A DNA stretch of 64,000 nt from Planococcus citri (taxonomy: Eukaryota; Arthropoda; Insecta; Hemiptera; Pseudococcidae), in contig NC_088678.1 in assembly GCF_950023065.1 (NCBI RefSeq), positions 47,358,580 through 47,422,579 on the forward strand, in the 5' to 3' direction. Shown piece by piece: positions 9,931 to 21,904 of this stretch. Position 1 is the first letter of the stretch, and the number at the start of each line of letters is the position of its first letter. A program made the position numbers and the translations under genes. The notes under the pieces are model-generated. The model had not been told where the DNA came from, made no database searches, and saw only the letters and a program-made list of their open reading frames with translations.

Positions 9931-10430
9931 CCGGATGAAATAGCTCAATGAAATTTCACTCTCTTTTGTGGAATTCATTATAAATCGAATCGATTATAAA
10001 ACGTTCAATTAATAGGTAATAATAAAATACTCGAATACATCGAACTATTCTAATGGACATTCTCTATTTTACTCGTTAATATAACTTAAAGCTTTTAATC
10101 TAACGTATGTAAGAATCTTTGTATGTTGGATGTATTACCTACACCATCTTTATTCATATTCAGTGATAACAGATCTCGCTTCTTCTTGGGTGAAATTGCA
10201 GACTGAAAGTTATGTAACTTAAAAAGATGTAGTTTGCTCATCTTCTGAGGGTCCACTGTTCTTAATATACATTTCTAGGTCGTCATTTATTGAACTTCAA
10301 TTGAAGAGAGCTCTCTTCTTTATTATATTATTATACTATACCTACTTAATTATATACACCTTAAATCGATAATATGAGTATCGAGGTCCTTTTTTTGATG
10401 AAAAATGATCCTTTAATTCCTTTTCTTTTT

Positions 10431-10729
10431 TCAAAATTCAATTGTGATGCCTGTAAACATTATCGTAGCTTCAAGATCAAAGGCTATTACTATTACCATC
10501 TTTGTTTCATTATCAGCGTTTTCAAACTGGTTATTCTTCATTATTTTGGCAGCCTTTTCTCTTGCACATGGGCTTTGTAAGCTTCTTCCAACAATGCTCG
10601 TTTTTCACCAGTACTGTCTTCCTATGTTTAAGCTGCCTCTACACATTTGTCTTTTATTGGCAAAAAAAAGTCAATTAGTGAATTCATTTCTTTAGAAAGT
10701 CCTCTGTGTACAAATTCTTTCATAGGATG
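10431..10729 (-). pseudogene. Decayed transposon-derived ORF (F-x-P-K-K/I-D-x-C ... FDL type)
   Basis: The minus strand reads EFVHRGLSKEMNSLIDFFLP, then IKDKCVEAA, two stops (TAA, TAG), EDSTGEKRALLEEAYKAHVQ, a one-base frameshift, and then NETKMVIVIAFDLEATI. The order 'F..P.KD.C', 'EK..L...Y..H...K', 'FDL' matches a widespread insect multicopy transposase-like family that I know only as uncharacterised ORFs. Two stops and a shift show it is dead. Confidence 0.42.
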
Positions 10730-11166
10730 CTCATTTTGATCAATCTATACGCAATCTCTGTAGTTCGAGTTTGTCAAAGTTGAATCTTATGGTGTCTGCT
10801 GTTATTGATCAGCACTTTCTATTTCAATCATTAAAATCGTTATTTTCCTCTCTCCCTCTCGTTGTATGCCATGCCCCCTTAATTATGGATCTTGATGACT
10901 TATGAATTTCGCATCACAAATTGCTGTAGGAGAGAAATACATAAAAGTAGAGCTTGAATCATTCTCGCGCAATTTTCCATGTACATATTGTATAAATTTA
11001 TGACTACTAATACGCTTGCTCATATCAAAAACCTGGGAAAATTTTTTGCTTCAAACATTGCCATTCTATGAAGCTTGAAACTCGCTCGAGATTTTAGAAC
11101 ACCGTAGAGTAAACGTACTATCTGTGTAAAGGAAGATTTTGATTCAGTCATTATACTTAATTTCAG

Positions 11167-11200
11167 ATACCGAAAGCTCACAGGCAGTGAATGTAACAAT
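11167..11200 (+). promoter_or_regulatory. 5'UTR stub between splice acceptor and ATG (second paralogue)
   Basis: The TTTCAG acceptor (11161-11166) follows a T-rich tract; the leader is 34 nt. The position is equivalent to the first paralogue, which argues for an ancestral 5'UTR intron. The non-coding first exon was not identified; it must lie upstream in 10.7-11.15 kb or further. Confidence 0.55.
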
Positions 11201-13345
11201 ATGGAAGTGGAAAATGAAAAGATCGTGTTCTACACACCCATGCCTACTCTGGTACAATTGGCATCCCTTGAAGTGGCATTGAAAATATGGTACAGTAGAT
11301 ATTCACACAGTGTGAAGAACGACTTGGCTGCAAATTGTCCTCGTTTTGATAGCTCCTTAGATCACGATCAAGTGCATGAAGTAGTAGAAACCCTGAAAAT
11401 ACCCCGATCTATAGAGAAAGTCGTTGAACATTCTTTACACGAGATTCATAACGAATATGTGGAATTCTACAGGAACTTCATACTGGACAATGAAACTTTC
11501 TCAGATACTTTCAAAAAACATCAGATCAAACGCCTAAACGCTAACTGGCTGGTTTGGTGTGGAAATGGTAAAATTGATTATAAAAAAACTGCGTTGAAAA
11601 TGGTGAATGCGGCCGAATTGAGCGACATGCAGAAATTCTTAATCATGTGTAAATATTGTTTGGAAACTGAGTTGGAATCCGTTTCATCTGATGTGATTTC
11701 CAAGTTCCCTACTGAAAGGGGGAATTTCGGACTCAATTCTCTGGCGTTTTATTGGATATGCCGCTTGAAAAATGAATTGCATCGAGTAGCATCAAGACGT
11801 AGTCCTTCAGTCGACTATAGCATGGCTAAAAAATGCGGACGACATAATCTAGTAGCTTTTGAATATTTTTTGAATCGGTTAGTTGGCAATGATCGAATTG
11901 AGATAGCAGTCTATAAGTTTGAAAACTCCGAATCTCGTCATGTGTACGAATTCCAACCCATAATTTTGTCCAAAATGTCATACTTTGAACAAAATGAATT
12001 ATTTTCTCGAATACCTGTTAGTATCATAATGAATTTTTATAACTTGAATATGCCGGAATTGGCCCTTTCGATTTGGATGCGGCATAAAGATCACATGTCT
12101 GTGAATGATTTCGCAAAATTGATTAAGACTTTATTTTCAAACACCGTTTCCTGTGAAAAAGATACGCGTTTGTTCGGTGATGTTTGGAATACAGCTCCCA
12201 GTCATTTTAGAAGTCATATTATTGAGTCGGGCAGAAATCATATTTTTCAAGCTTTTCTTCAAAATGTTAGACATTCCTCGAATAGCTTCGAATTCTTGTA
12301 TGAATTTTTAAAGTTGCTTCAGATTCATTGTAGGGAAGAAGCGCTGCGCAAATATACGAAAGATTTGACGATATACTTCGCCGATTCTCCGCTTATGATC
12401 GATGTGATACAATTATGTTTGCCCGATATCAACGAAAGACTTAAATTACAACATGAGGTTATGGGTCTATCGCAGACCTTTGAGCGTAGCGTTAATTTAG
12501 TTAACCAGATGAACTTTGAAAACTTACGCCTCATGTTGGAAATCTATTCGCCCAATATTGATTTTAGAAGGGAATTTGTTACGAGATTATTAAAGTCGCG
12601 CAGTATCAAGACACACATATTTATTACTAATCGTCGTAAATGGAACGAGTTGCATGAATTCATCTCAAACATATTCTTGAACGATGAAGATGACCAAGTA
12701 TTGCAGACGACTGTGATTTTGAATATCGAAAAGAAATTCGTCGAATTCTTTAGTATCTTTAACAAGTATCCCTGGAATGATGATGGATGTGTCGATGACG
12801 CGAGCCAAATTGTCGAACAATTGCTGATGCCGGAAGAATTGACACTTTTTAAGAGACGTCTATTGAACTGTTTTCGTAATAATATTCAAAGTACTTCGTA
12901 TTGGAAGACATGTAAAGAGAGCAGTATTGATAAATTTGCGTCATGGTGTCTGGCTGATATTGGTGATGGTGACGATAAAATTAAACAATTCAAAAGTGTA
13001 TTCTCCATTGACGATGCATTTGATAGAATGATTCGTGAAGTATATGATAGTTATATTGGTTCGGTGCGAAAGCACGTCGATGATGATTTGATCGACGCTT
13101 TGAATAAATGCTTGAAATGGTACTTTACTGATGATCAAGTAGCGAAAAATTATAAAATACGAAGAATGGTCGAGTTTGATAAACATGTGCCAGCTAACAG
13201 TATGCTTCGTATAGAGCTGACAAAGCTTTTGCAAAAGGTGTTTAATAATGATCCCGAGCAAATGCGCAAGTTTCGGTTGCAGAAACTGAATCGTGAATGC
13301 ATCGAGCAAGGAATGAAAGTTAAATTTAAATTTAATTTGAGTTGA
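11201..13345 (+). CDS. Uncharacterised 714-residue protein, paralogue of the gene at 722-2851
   Basis: An uninterrupted 714-codon frame. The ATG follows the 5'UTR acceptor, and the N-terminus aligns with residue ~15 onward of the first paralogue, supporting this start. Shared blocks: PTL plus ALKIWYS (residues 15-32), NGKIDYKKT (122-130), QKFLIM (144-149), KNEL (190-193), AFEYFLNRL (219-227), FEFLY (363-367), KFASWC (578-583) and NKCLKWYF (635-642). By eye identity is roughly 25-30% along the full length, with few indels, so the duplication is old and both copies stayed intact, implying selection. The three C-terminal W-type segments recur (SWC, KWYF, and a degenerate LLQKVF). No signal peptide, membrane segment or known catalytic motif. 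Function unknown. An AATAAA lies 258 nt past the stop. Confidence 0.85.
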   Translation: MEVENEKIVFYTPMPTLVQLASLEVALKIWYSRYSHSVKNDLAANCPRFDSSLDHDQVHEVVETLKIPRSIEKVVEHSLHEIHNEYVEFYRNFILDNETFSDTFKKHQIKRLNANWLVWCGNGKIDYKKTALKMVNAAELSDMQKFLIMCKYCLETELESVSSDVISKFPTERGNFGLNSLAFYWICRLKNELHRVASRRSPSVDYSMAKKCGRHNLVAFEYFLNRLVGNDRIEIAVYKFENSESRHVYEFQPIILSKMSYFEQNELFSRIPVSIIMNFYNLNMPELALSIWMRHKDHMSVNDFAKLIKTLFSNTVSCEKDTRLFGDVWNTAPSHFRSHIIESGRNHIFQAFLQNVRHSSNSFEFLYEFLKLLQIHCREEALRKYTKDLTIYFADSPLMIDVIQLCLPDINERLKLQHEVMGLSQTFERSVNLVNQMNFENLRLMLEIYSPNIDFRREFVTRLLKSRSIKTHIFITNRRKWNELHEFISNIFLNDEDDQVLQTTVILNIEKKFVEFFSIFNKYPWNDDGCVDDASQIVEQLLMPEELTLFKRRLLNCFRNNIQSTSYWKTCKESSIDKFASWCLADIGDGDDKIKQFKSVFSIDDAFDRMIREVYDSYIGSVRKHVDDDLIDALNKCLKWYFTDDQVAKNYKIRRMVEFDKHVPANSMLRIELTKLLQKVFNNDPEQMRKFRLQKLNRECIEQGMKVKFKFNLS

Positions 13346-13602
13346 ATATTTTCTTCTTTTATTTCAGTTTGAACTATTGTGATGCTTTTTAACTTAAAAC
13401 TAATTGAAACTATTCAATATGAATACCTAGTTCGATTTTATTGTCTAGTGTTGTATGGATGTAAGTTTTTACGTTTCTTTGCTTGAAGTGATATTATTTT
13501 TATTAATTATATGTAGGTACCAGATACCTCTTATATCCGACTTAGATGTATCTTTTTTGAGTTACGAAAACATAATCGTGTACTGGTCGAATAATTTGTT
13601 TG

Positions 13603-13608
13603 AATAAA
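13603..13608 (+). terminator. Probable poly(A) signal of the second paralogue
   Basis: AATAAA about 260 nt after the stop codon, followed by ATATATGTGTATCATG, which resembles the sequence at 3970-3984 downstream of the first paralogue. Confidence 0.5.
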
Positions 13609-13712
13609 ATATATGTGTATCATGTTATTAAAAGATACAATTTATTTTCTTGGGATGGCTCTTGAGTTTTTTCCCCCATCCATTTTCTACGTTTTTAGAG
13701 GAAATTATTCAC

Positions 13713-14009
13713 TTAATGCCTTTTCTGGATAATTAAAAAAAAAATACTCTCATCTCGTTCGTTCCTTTCTACTTTCTGATCAGATAATGGAGGAGGCACT
13801 TTCATTCCTTCAGTCCTCCGCATCTTTTTCCTCAATTCATCGGGTGCTCTTGATGTATGAGGTTCAAATTCTTTCAAGTGGTAGTTTGTACAAAATTCAC
13901 TCATATATTTCACATTTATAGTGTTTCTCTGAGGCATTGATGATTGTTTTATAGATTGTATTGAAACGATTCACGACCAGCTGCAATCACCATGCGAAGA
14001 ACACACTCT
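13713..14009 (-). CDS. Candidate terminal exon, unknown
   Basis: A good acceptor (TTTGGTTTTTCAG, upstream end near 14010) is followed by a short frame reading VLRMVIAAGRESFQYNL and a stop. Further on, a 74-codon ATG frame on the same strand reads MPQRNTINVKYMSEFC and KMRRTEGMKVPPPLSD. Either could be coding. Neither is recognised, and they are in different frames. Confidence 0.2.
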
Positions 14010-14694
14010 GAAAAACCAAATATGTATTAATACTTCATCATTGTCTAATCGAAGAACAAAATATACTATTAATATTTCATGACAATTTTATCCATAAATG
14101 TCAAAATTATGACGATCCTAAATTTGTTTTTGTTTTTTCTTCCAATTCACTTGCTCAATCTGTGCCTTTGAAAAATACCAAAAAATTTTCACAATGGAAT
14201 TGAAAATTTTTAAAAACAATAAAAACTTGATAAACAAAAAATAAATAAATCAATAAAAATAATAATACATAAATGAATTTTTTTTGAACCTGTGAGAAAC
14301 AAATGACGCAAAATACTATAAAAACTTCAAAACAATAATATTAAAAACAAAAAAAAATAAATCAACTGCGTACTCTTCTGTTGGTAGGCAGCAGAGAACG
14401 TTATAGCTGCGGTGGTTTTTTTCTACTTGTACTCGTATTTTGCACTTCTAGAATTGGTTGAGTAGGCAATATGTTCAGCTTTCAAGATGAAAGGTAGGGC
14501 ATATCTTCGTTGCCATCAGGAGATGAGTTGCAATAGTCATGAATGATCTCGGATTTTTATGCGCATAGAATAATACATTTATTTTGGTCAAAATGTAACA
14601 AAATGTGCACTTATAGGTACCGGGTGTCCAAGAATAAGGGCGTTTGATACGTGTTGATGAGCCCGAGTGGGAAAACGTTTCGTTTTCGCTCACG

Positions 14695-15240
14695 AATCTG
14701 ATTCATTGGACGTTTCCCAATCTCCTATCTTGAAATACAAAATCCAATATCTACCTTTTTTTTCTTTTCCCATGAACAAGAAGGATTCACTGCGAAGCTA
14801 GAGTAATAATTGATCTCCGTTATTTCAAGTGTAGCCGTACATTCTCTTTTTTTGGTGATTTTTTGACAAAATCTTTTTTGTTTTCCTGTTGGATGCTCAT
14901 CAACCTATGAAGAAAACTATATGTGTGGAATACAATTGGTTTTCGGAGTTTTAGCGTTGGTTTTCGGAGTGCTCGATATCTTAGTTTTCTTCATCGGCAA
15001 TGCATCCAATTTCGCATCAGCTTTTCGTTTACATATTTTAGATTTTTCATCAGATACTTTCTTTTGCAATGTTTTACCGTTGAAGTGCCAATTTTTCACA
15101 CACAATTTTAAAAAGTACTGCGAGGGGTTTTTTCAAAGTACTGATTTCAATTTTTTCAGTGATTTTGCTTCCAGGTCAAAACTACTTAATTTTTGAAGAT
15201 ATGAATTCGGTTTATGAAAAAAATATAATAATGGTGGTGA
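14695..15240 (-). pseudogene. Lysine-rich coding-like remnant, unknown family
   Basis: On the minus strand a frame reads KPNSYLQKLSSFDLEAKSLK, passes one TGA, continues LKLCVKNWHFNGKTLQKKVS and KICKRKADAKLDALPMKKTK, and ends with a PKTNAKTPKTN repeat. After a pyrimidine-rich acceptor (TTTTCTTCATAG) another open stretch reads DEHPTGKQKRFCQKITKKRE. The strong K/R bias suggests a nucleic-acid-binding protein or gag-like ORF. Not identified. Confidence 0.25.
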
Positions 15241-15249
15241 TGTCGAGCC

Positions 15250-18200
15250 ACTCAGTATTTTCAGGCAGATTTGTATATCATAATTTTCACAAATTGGTTA
15301 ATTTTTCTATGTAGGTACTGTAGATTCTGAATCCCATCAGGGCTCTTTAAATGAAGTTTTTTGAAAACGAGAAAATCCAGAAACCTGTTGAAGTCTTCTG
15401 AACAGTTAGTACTCTCTTCAATTCAATTCAATTCAATCGTAGATTTCATATTTTTTATTAACTATGTCATACTTTTCAAAAATTCGTCAAAAGTTCAGAA
15501 TGAACATTGAGCTCTTAAAATTTTTTGTACTCATGTACTTATTAGGAATGACGTACCTCTACATATTGTCGGACAATTTTTTCAAGCTGTTTTGTTTCAA
15601 CGTGAATGAAACCTTTCGTACTGATGAGGGGACACTTTCTCTCCACTCCATCATTCAGGAGGGGGAAATGCACTAATGCTGGAGATTTTTGGTCAAATTT
15701 GCCTAGTTTTTTCTGCTTCGTTGCTTGGATTATTATGGTAAATTTTTAATTTACATGTAATTACCTTCTCCGGTAATTGCGCTGAGATGTAATGAAATTC
15801 GTTTAAAATGGCCACCAATGTATTCATTTTTTGAATACGATTTCCTCGTTGATTACTCCAATTGTGGTTCGCCTATCTACTGTATACATTGTGTTGACTG
15901 CTGCTCATTGATCAATGATATGATTAAAATGATACAGCTTCAGTTTAAAAAAACAACGTATTGATACGCTGAAATAGGTTTTTCTACTCTTCTTTATAAA
16001 TTGAATTTTAATCCTAGAAGTAAGCCAATAGAATAAGATGTGTGCCAATAGGTAAAACCGTCAACATCACGATGTTAATGACCTTCAAAGTAGTGTTGTC
16101 TAGCGCTGAAAATGTTTGATAAAAATCGAAGAACTCACCAGTTTGAATATTCACGTTAGTGAACCTGTTTTATAGTGATGTTCGATGACCATTTGTACGT
16201 TGTAAGTTCCTGTTGAACTTACGAGACCTCTGCGGGCTGATCAAGTTGCCCGTCAGCTATTATGTCGAACCAGTTGCTTATTTCTCTTTACTTAAATCTG
16301 GAATATCTTGTCATCAATGCGAGTAAAACAGCTGATCTGAGCTGAAGTAAGGTGGAGAATTAAGTATACATTTGGTGGGGGGGGGGGCGAAAAAAATCAA
16401 AGCTTTGAAAGTTATCCAAAAAAATGTAAAACTGTCAGCCTCGGAGATGTTTTTGCAAGGGTGATGAGTCCCCAATGAGGGAGTCTTTTTTAAAAAAAAA
16501 TTACTGTTTTTTCGCTGTGGCATCTTTCCAACCTGGTTTATGTTTTGGAAATTTGAGCCTCAAAAATACCGTCTTCTACACTGACGTTAAAAATTGACCC
16601 CGAAAACAAGATTTTGATTGCAATATGACCTGAGACGTTTCCATGATCTTTCCAAAAGTAATGTGATTGCTTGATCAATTTTTTTTAGTTATGAAATTTT
16701 TGGGCCATTTTGAAAAATTCAAACGTATGTACGACTCGAAATTTTTTGAGTAGTCTGCAGGGTTTTCATTCTTTGATCAGAAAATTTGCGATTAATGTGT
16801 CGAGTGCCCCAGAAGTTCCCCCTAATCAGCACTTCGCACTATTCGTTGTGAAACAATTTCAATGCTCATTTATGTACTTTTGCACTGATAATGCGCATAA
16901 TTCCTTTTTCTGCAAGTTTTGCAGTGGACTTTTTCTCATTACTTGCCGTTACCCTGTATACGTATATAATATTTCAGTGCGTATGAGGGATACTTCCTTT
17001 CATGACAGGTATATCGCATGTCGTGGAATTTTTTATTCCGAACTGCTTCTATATTCCATAGGCTTTCGATTTGAAATGTACAGATGATGTTATATATATT
17101 TGCATGGAAACGTGTAAAAAGATAATTTCTCCTCGAAGAGTTTTTTGTTACCATTATTTATAGTTATTCGAATCTAATTAGCGAATTGTTCTTGTGAATT
17201 ATTAGAAAGTTGGGTATAGATAAAGTTTACCAGGTTTGTAGTTTAATAAATAGTATCTTATTACAAAACATTTCTATTTCGATTGCGATTCGAACTGTGT
17301 GATTGATCGTCAGTGATCGGCTAGAGATGAATGTCATTAATTGAGCACAACCTACAACCTATCGGTGTATGTCACCGGTTCCTGTCAATGCGATTCTGCA
17401 TGTACCAAATACCTAATAAATTAGACTCTATTTGGCGATTGATTTATAAAGCCCTAGTTTTGTTGTATTTCCGTTCTTTTAAAACTTGAATTTGATACTT
17501 GGTAAAAGTCTTGGAGAAAAAACAAGTCGTATATATGGCTTCGAATAACAGTCTTTCTCTAATTTTGTCTCGGTGTTCATAGGTGGTAACGATCTAAGCA
17601 TCGTTTATCTGAATTACAGATGCGGATCGAATACTCATATAGTACGTTACCTCGATTTACATGGAGTAACAATGATACGATTTCAATAAACTCGATGATT
17701 TGAATATCCAGTTATCTTGAATACCATGTTACCGAAGAAAGCTATATCATCATAGTACCTACATCAATCATTTAGAAAATAGGAAAGATTTTAATTAAAA
17801 AATTAAACCTCTTTCACCGCTTGCGATAATATATCATCTGCTGCCCAGGCTACAATGGCAAGATTACCAATAGTTATGTATTTTTTTAAAGAAGCTTTCA
17901 ACTATTGAAAAAGCTTACCATAAATAGCAGACTTGTATTATTATACACGTTGCTGTAGAATATAAAGAATTCACTTTTTCATTTCGATCGATTATTATTA
18001 CACCTCAATTATAAAATTTTTAATATATAGGTAACCCACGTTGGTTGAAAAATTTCTTCGCATTATTAATTGAAAATGCTATAGTATTCGAATTAAAGAC
18101 TTCCGTAAAATGTACGAATCACGTTTCGATACCAAAAACGCCAGTCACGGATCAAATTTTTATAGTCATACGAACCGAAGTTGTTATTACGATTATCAAG

Positions 18201-19560
18201 CTAGCGGAGAATGTAGTTTTCTTATTAAATAATGCGAATATGCTACGCGCGTGGCACGATGACGATGACCATTCATTCTTTATCGGTATGTACATATATT
18301 TGTGTGAATATAAATAATAGTCAAATGTTCTTCAATTTGAAGTCAATTAGTAATCGTACAGTGGCAGAGTTGCGTAACAAGAACCATCGAGACGCGATTA
18401 TGGAGAAAATTGGAGCATGTCCTTTAATCTGTTGAAGAAAAAAAAAGTCAATTTTCATTTTAGCTATTGAAATTCTGTCGTATTTTCCCATCGTGTAAGT
18501 AATTACAGAGTGATGTTTATTTTGATGCCAATTATTGAAAGAATTTGTAATGACATTGAAGTGAAAACGATTGTTCGATTCTGGCGAATGCCAAGAATTA
18601 TTTCGCGGTACGAAAATAGGAATTAAGTACCTATTTGTAATGTACCCGGTATTTGCTTACAAAGTAAGAATAGATGAGTCAAACATATTATAGAATTTTT
18701 TATTGTACGAGATGAGAATGGATTATCATTTACATGTTACATAAAACAATTAAGAAAGCCAGGAACAAGAAACTATGATAATTTTTTAATTAATTTTGGG
18801 TTGCATTTTTGCGTGATGTAACGAGATGCATGTAGTCTCTTTATAAGGATATAACGGAAAATTGCAAGCACCAATGTAGTCACACTTGTAATTGGCATAG
18901 TGCAATTTTCCAAGTGTAAAAATCAGAATTTGGCGGCAAATTATGTAAAATGTAGGTACGAATTATTTCAACAATTTTAATTTTTTTTTTGTATGTATAG
19001 AGTAACTCTGTTTAGGTTGTCAAAAAAATATTTCCAATGCGATTTTGTGATGTATTATTAATTAATTGAAGTTTAGAATTTATTACTTACTTATCTCAAA
19101 AAAAATTTAAAATGGTACATCCTACAAAGCGTGCTTCAGGCACGTGGTGTTGAACCTGATAAAACTCGAAAAATCATATACATATATTATGCGGTAAAAT
19201 ATAAATTTAAAAGCTTAAGTGTTAATTAAAAGTTCTAAAAGCTCAATTTAAAAGAGTAGTATGTAAAATAAAGCTTGCGAAAAATCAGCACATGCTCCAA
19301 TAACTGTTGAAATTTTGAAAACGTTTAAAACGATCAAAATCGAAATTAAAGTTGTACTTACCAAGTGCGTCCAACGCGTTTTAAATTCGAATGCAAACAC
19401 GTAGTAAAAGTTCAACGAACTTGATGGCGCAGCCGAATACTAATAACGACAGGAGCAGAACAGTGATATCACATAGGTACATAATTTTTTTAAATTTTAA
19501 TACATAGTATGTTCCAATACATTTGTGATGGTTACTTCACATTTGGGCAACCTTCACTTT
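15250..19560. other. Long stretch without recognised genes
   Basis: AT-rich, probably intronic or intergenic. A G11 run sits at 16377-16387. A 90-codon + frame at 18045-18317 lies between an acceptor-like TATATAG (about 18030) and a donor-like TCG|GTATGT (18286), but its residues match nothing I know, so I do not call it. Confidence 0.4.
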
Positions 19561-19569
19561 TACAGGAAA

Positions 19570-19869
19570 TTATTTTGCTTTTTCTAAGACCATCCTTGCA
19601 GTAACAGAATGAAAATGGTTGCTGCTGTAGTTCTTCATTATCATGTCTGGCTGTATCATTCCACATTCTCTGGTTGGTGTGGTATCTACCCAGTAGTTCT
19701 GGTAGAATGCATTGGTAAAAAAAATTTCACTAGTACCAATTATCCATTATTGCATATCAGTATCAGGGTAGATTCTTTCAGAATGAGTCTCATTTGGCGA
19801 CCAAATAAAAAAGTCTGCAGATTTTGCATCCTGAACATAATGTGTTTTGCATCTGAAAAAACTACTCAT
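19570..19869 (-). pseudogene. YqaJ-type exonuclease-like transposon fragment
   Basis: One minus-strand frame of 99 codons broken only by TAA at 19747-19749. It reads THYVQDAKSADFFIWSPNET, HSERIYPDTD, then after the stop WIIGTSEIFFTNAFYQNYWV. The order 'DF.(V/I)W......ERI..D' followed by a W and 'FF.......Y' resembles the C-terminal part of YqaJ-like recombinase/exonuclease domains carried in multicopy insect elements. The catalytic residues expected further N-terminal are outside this piece. The assignment is from memory. Confidence 0.35.
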
Positions 19870-20204
19870 GGTCGTTGTTCATCTTATATTTTCCTGGACT
19901 GAGGAAGTATTTCATCACCCATGAGTAGTACCTAGTATGTGGGGCACTTTGCGGCCGCAAATCAGAAGCATCAAAGTGACCCACTAATTTGTAGATTTCA
20001 TTTCTCTTTTTTCAACACTTGACACAAAAATGAAAAAAAAATACTTATCTTTATTAAAAAATGAAATTGAAACAATTTTTTTAAAAATTGAAACAATTTT
20101 TTTAAAACTTGAAAATAAAGAATAATAAACTATTTTTATGTTTATTAAAAATAACACATTTTAATAAAAACACAATTAAAATAAAATAAAATTTTTATTC
20201 TTCA

Positions 20205-20545
20205 TCTGTGCAATACAAGTTTATAGAGTATGAGCAGTGTGCCCCATTCTAGGCTTTTCTGCAGGCCCAGGGAGGAGGATAAGGAGGATCTGTATATACT
20301 TAGTGGAGGTTTGATTATATTTTGAAGAATGAATCAAAGTTTGTTAGCAATATTTTTCAATATTTCAAGTCTTTCATTACTGTAAGCTTTAGTTGTATTT
20401 TCTAAAAATTTGGCTTGAAATTGCTGTCTCTCAGTTTCACTTTTTTCCATCTGTGCAATGCAAGTTTCTGGAGCACATGCCCCATGCTAGGCTTTTCTGC
20501 AGACCCATGGGTGGAGGATAAGGAGAATCTGAAGTGAAGGTTTTC
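20205..20545. repeat. Diverged direct repeat (about 95 bp, spaced about 243 bp)
   Basis: Sequence around 20205-20300 recurs at 20448-20545 (shared TAGGCTTTTCTGCAG and GGAGGATAAGGAG). The second copy lies inside the coding-like exon at 20334-20648, so part of that exon has been duplicated. Confidence 0.6.
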
Positions 20546-20648
20546 TTCTTCATCATTGGATAACAGCTCTTCAACATCACCAGGAAATCTGGATTGAGGT
20601 TGAGCTTGAGCCTGTACTGCAGATGGAGCTACAGATGGAGACACAGAT
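20334..20648 (-). pseudogene. C-terminal exon of a MADF/Myb-like DNA-binding protein remnant
   Basis: An excellent acceptor (ATTATTTTTCAG) precedes 20648. The frame starts SVSPSVAPSAVQAQAQPQS, then FPGDVEELLSNDEEEN. After a one-base shift it ends KSETERQQFQAKFLENTTKA, NERLEILKNIANKL, stop. An S/P/Q-rich linker, an acidic patch and a charged helical tail are typical of the C-terminal halves of MADF or Myb/SANT-like proteins. A MADF-like exon lies upstream on the same strand (21021-21190). The frameshift argues for decay. Confidence 0.4.
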
Positions 20649-20659
20649 CTGAAAAATAA

Positions 20660-20776
20660 TTAATCATCAGTCATCACATAATATGTATCATATTGCAAAT
20701 AAAATCTGATATTGCGAAGTGAAAGAGGAATCCCCCAATCTGCTACATTAGCAAGTGCAGAAAAATAAGTTCCTCT
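20660..20776 (-). pseudogene. Short pogo/Jerky-like N-terminal fragment
   Basis: The minus strand reads GTYFSALANVADWGIPLSLR then NIRFYLQ. The pattern 'L..L...G.PL...D(I/L)R.....' resembles the stretch near the N-terminus of pogo/Tigger-type (DDE_1) transposases. It is only about 39 codons, so this is tentative. Confidence 0.22.
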
Positions 20777-21020
20777 TCAGTTTTTGCTAACATTGTCTAT
20801 CCCCTATGATCATGATCATACTTTCCATGGAATTTATTATTTATTGTATGTTCAGAAAAACATTCAAATAATTAATAAAACACAATTAATTAAAATTTAA
20901 AATAAGATCACTGATCATTATTCAGCATTAATTAATAATTAACAACTCCACAGTGAAAATTGCAACAGTTGATAATAAATACCTTAAGGAAACATAGTTT
21001 CTCAAAAGGCGCCCATATAC

Positions 21021-21190
21021 TTGTGTAAATGTCTCCTCCCATCATCCATGGCGCTTCGGCTATTTCAGCCCAAATCTTATCGTTATCCGTGGTGTACCTA
21101 TTTTGAATTTTTAGAAGAATTTATCTGCCAGAGTACTGGCCTTGCATGTACAAGGTTTATTAGTTCCGATCTATGGTCTTCATCCACCAT
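21021..21190 (-). pseudogene. MADF-domain N-terminal fragment with frameshift
   Basis: From an ATG at 21190-21188 the minus strand reads MVDEDHRSELINLVHARPVL, WQINSS, then after a one-base shift NRYTTDNDKIWAEIAEAPWM, followed by an ACAA|GTATATG donor-like site. L(I)..V..RP.LW.......Y.......W..I(A) is the core of the MADF domain (a Myb-related DNA-binding fold). The single shift suggests a dead copy or transposon-associated accessory ORF. Confidence 0.45.
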
Positions 21191-21904
21191 GATTTCTACA
21201 GTTTTAGGGAGTTTATTCAGTCATCTTTTTTGAAAACAATGAAATGTCACATAGAAGGAGAAAATATCACATAACTCAAACAAGGAAATGTCCGAAAACT
21301 ACCTTTTTTGAGAGGCGGCCCAGTTGGTTGAGATCCAGAGAGGCGAAGTGCATAGAAACAGACCTTCGAGTGTTTTTCGAGCATCAAGATATGTCAGTGC
21401 CATGCCAGGGCATTTCGATCTATCTGCAATGCAACAAAGTAATTCTCTTCATATTCTTGTTGAAGATCCATTTTATGGAAGTCTCAGGTAGAAATTTATG
21501 GAAAATGACCATTCATGAATAATTGAGGAGCGATATTCAAAAACGCCCCTTCGTGCATTTTTTTCGAATTGCGTTTTTAAAAATAAAAAGTGTTCCAAAA
21601 CGCACTTTGTCCATTTTTATTGAATTTTTTTTAGCGGTATCTGGTGGGTGAAGTGTATAGCTACACTCCTAACATCATAAATTCACCCAAATAAAGTTTT
21701 AAACCCACCTAAATAGCCAATTTACCAGACTAATTTTTTTTTTTTTTTTGATGGACATAGGGCGTTTTGGAATATCGCTCCTCAATTGTTTAAATTTCTC
21801 CCCAATTTCCACGGATATATCCCTGTACTTCACAACATCCGCAACATTAATATTGTGATTATTTTATAATTAATGAATTTAATGATAATAGGGAATTTAG
21901 GTAA

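Noticed and set aside
18045..18317. 90-codon + frame between acceptor- and donor-like sites
   Set aside because: Splice sites are weak and the peptide resembles nothing known; chance cannot be excluded in AT-rich DNA.
19609..19902. 97-codon + frame
   Set aside because: The opposite strand carries the more protein-like, YqaJ-type reading; the + frame has no recognisable motif.
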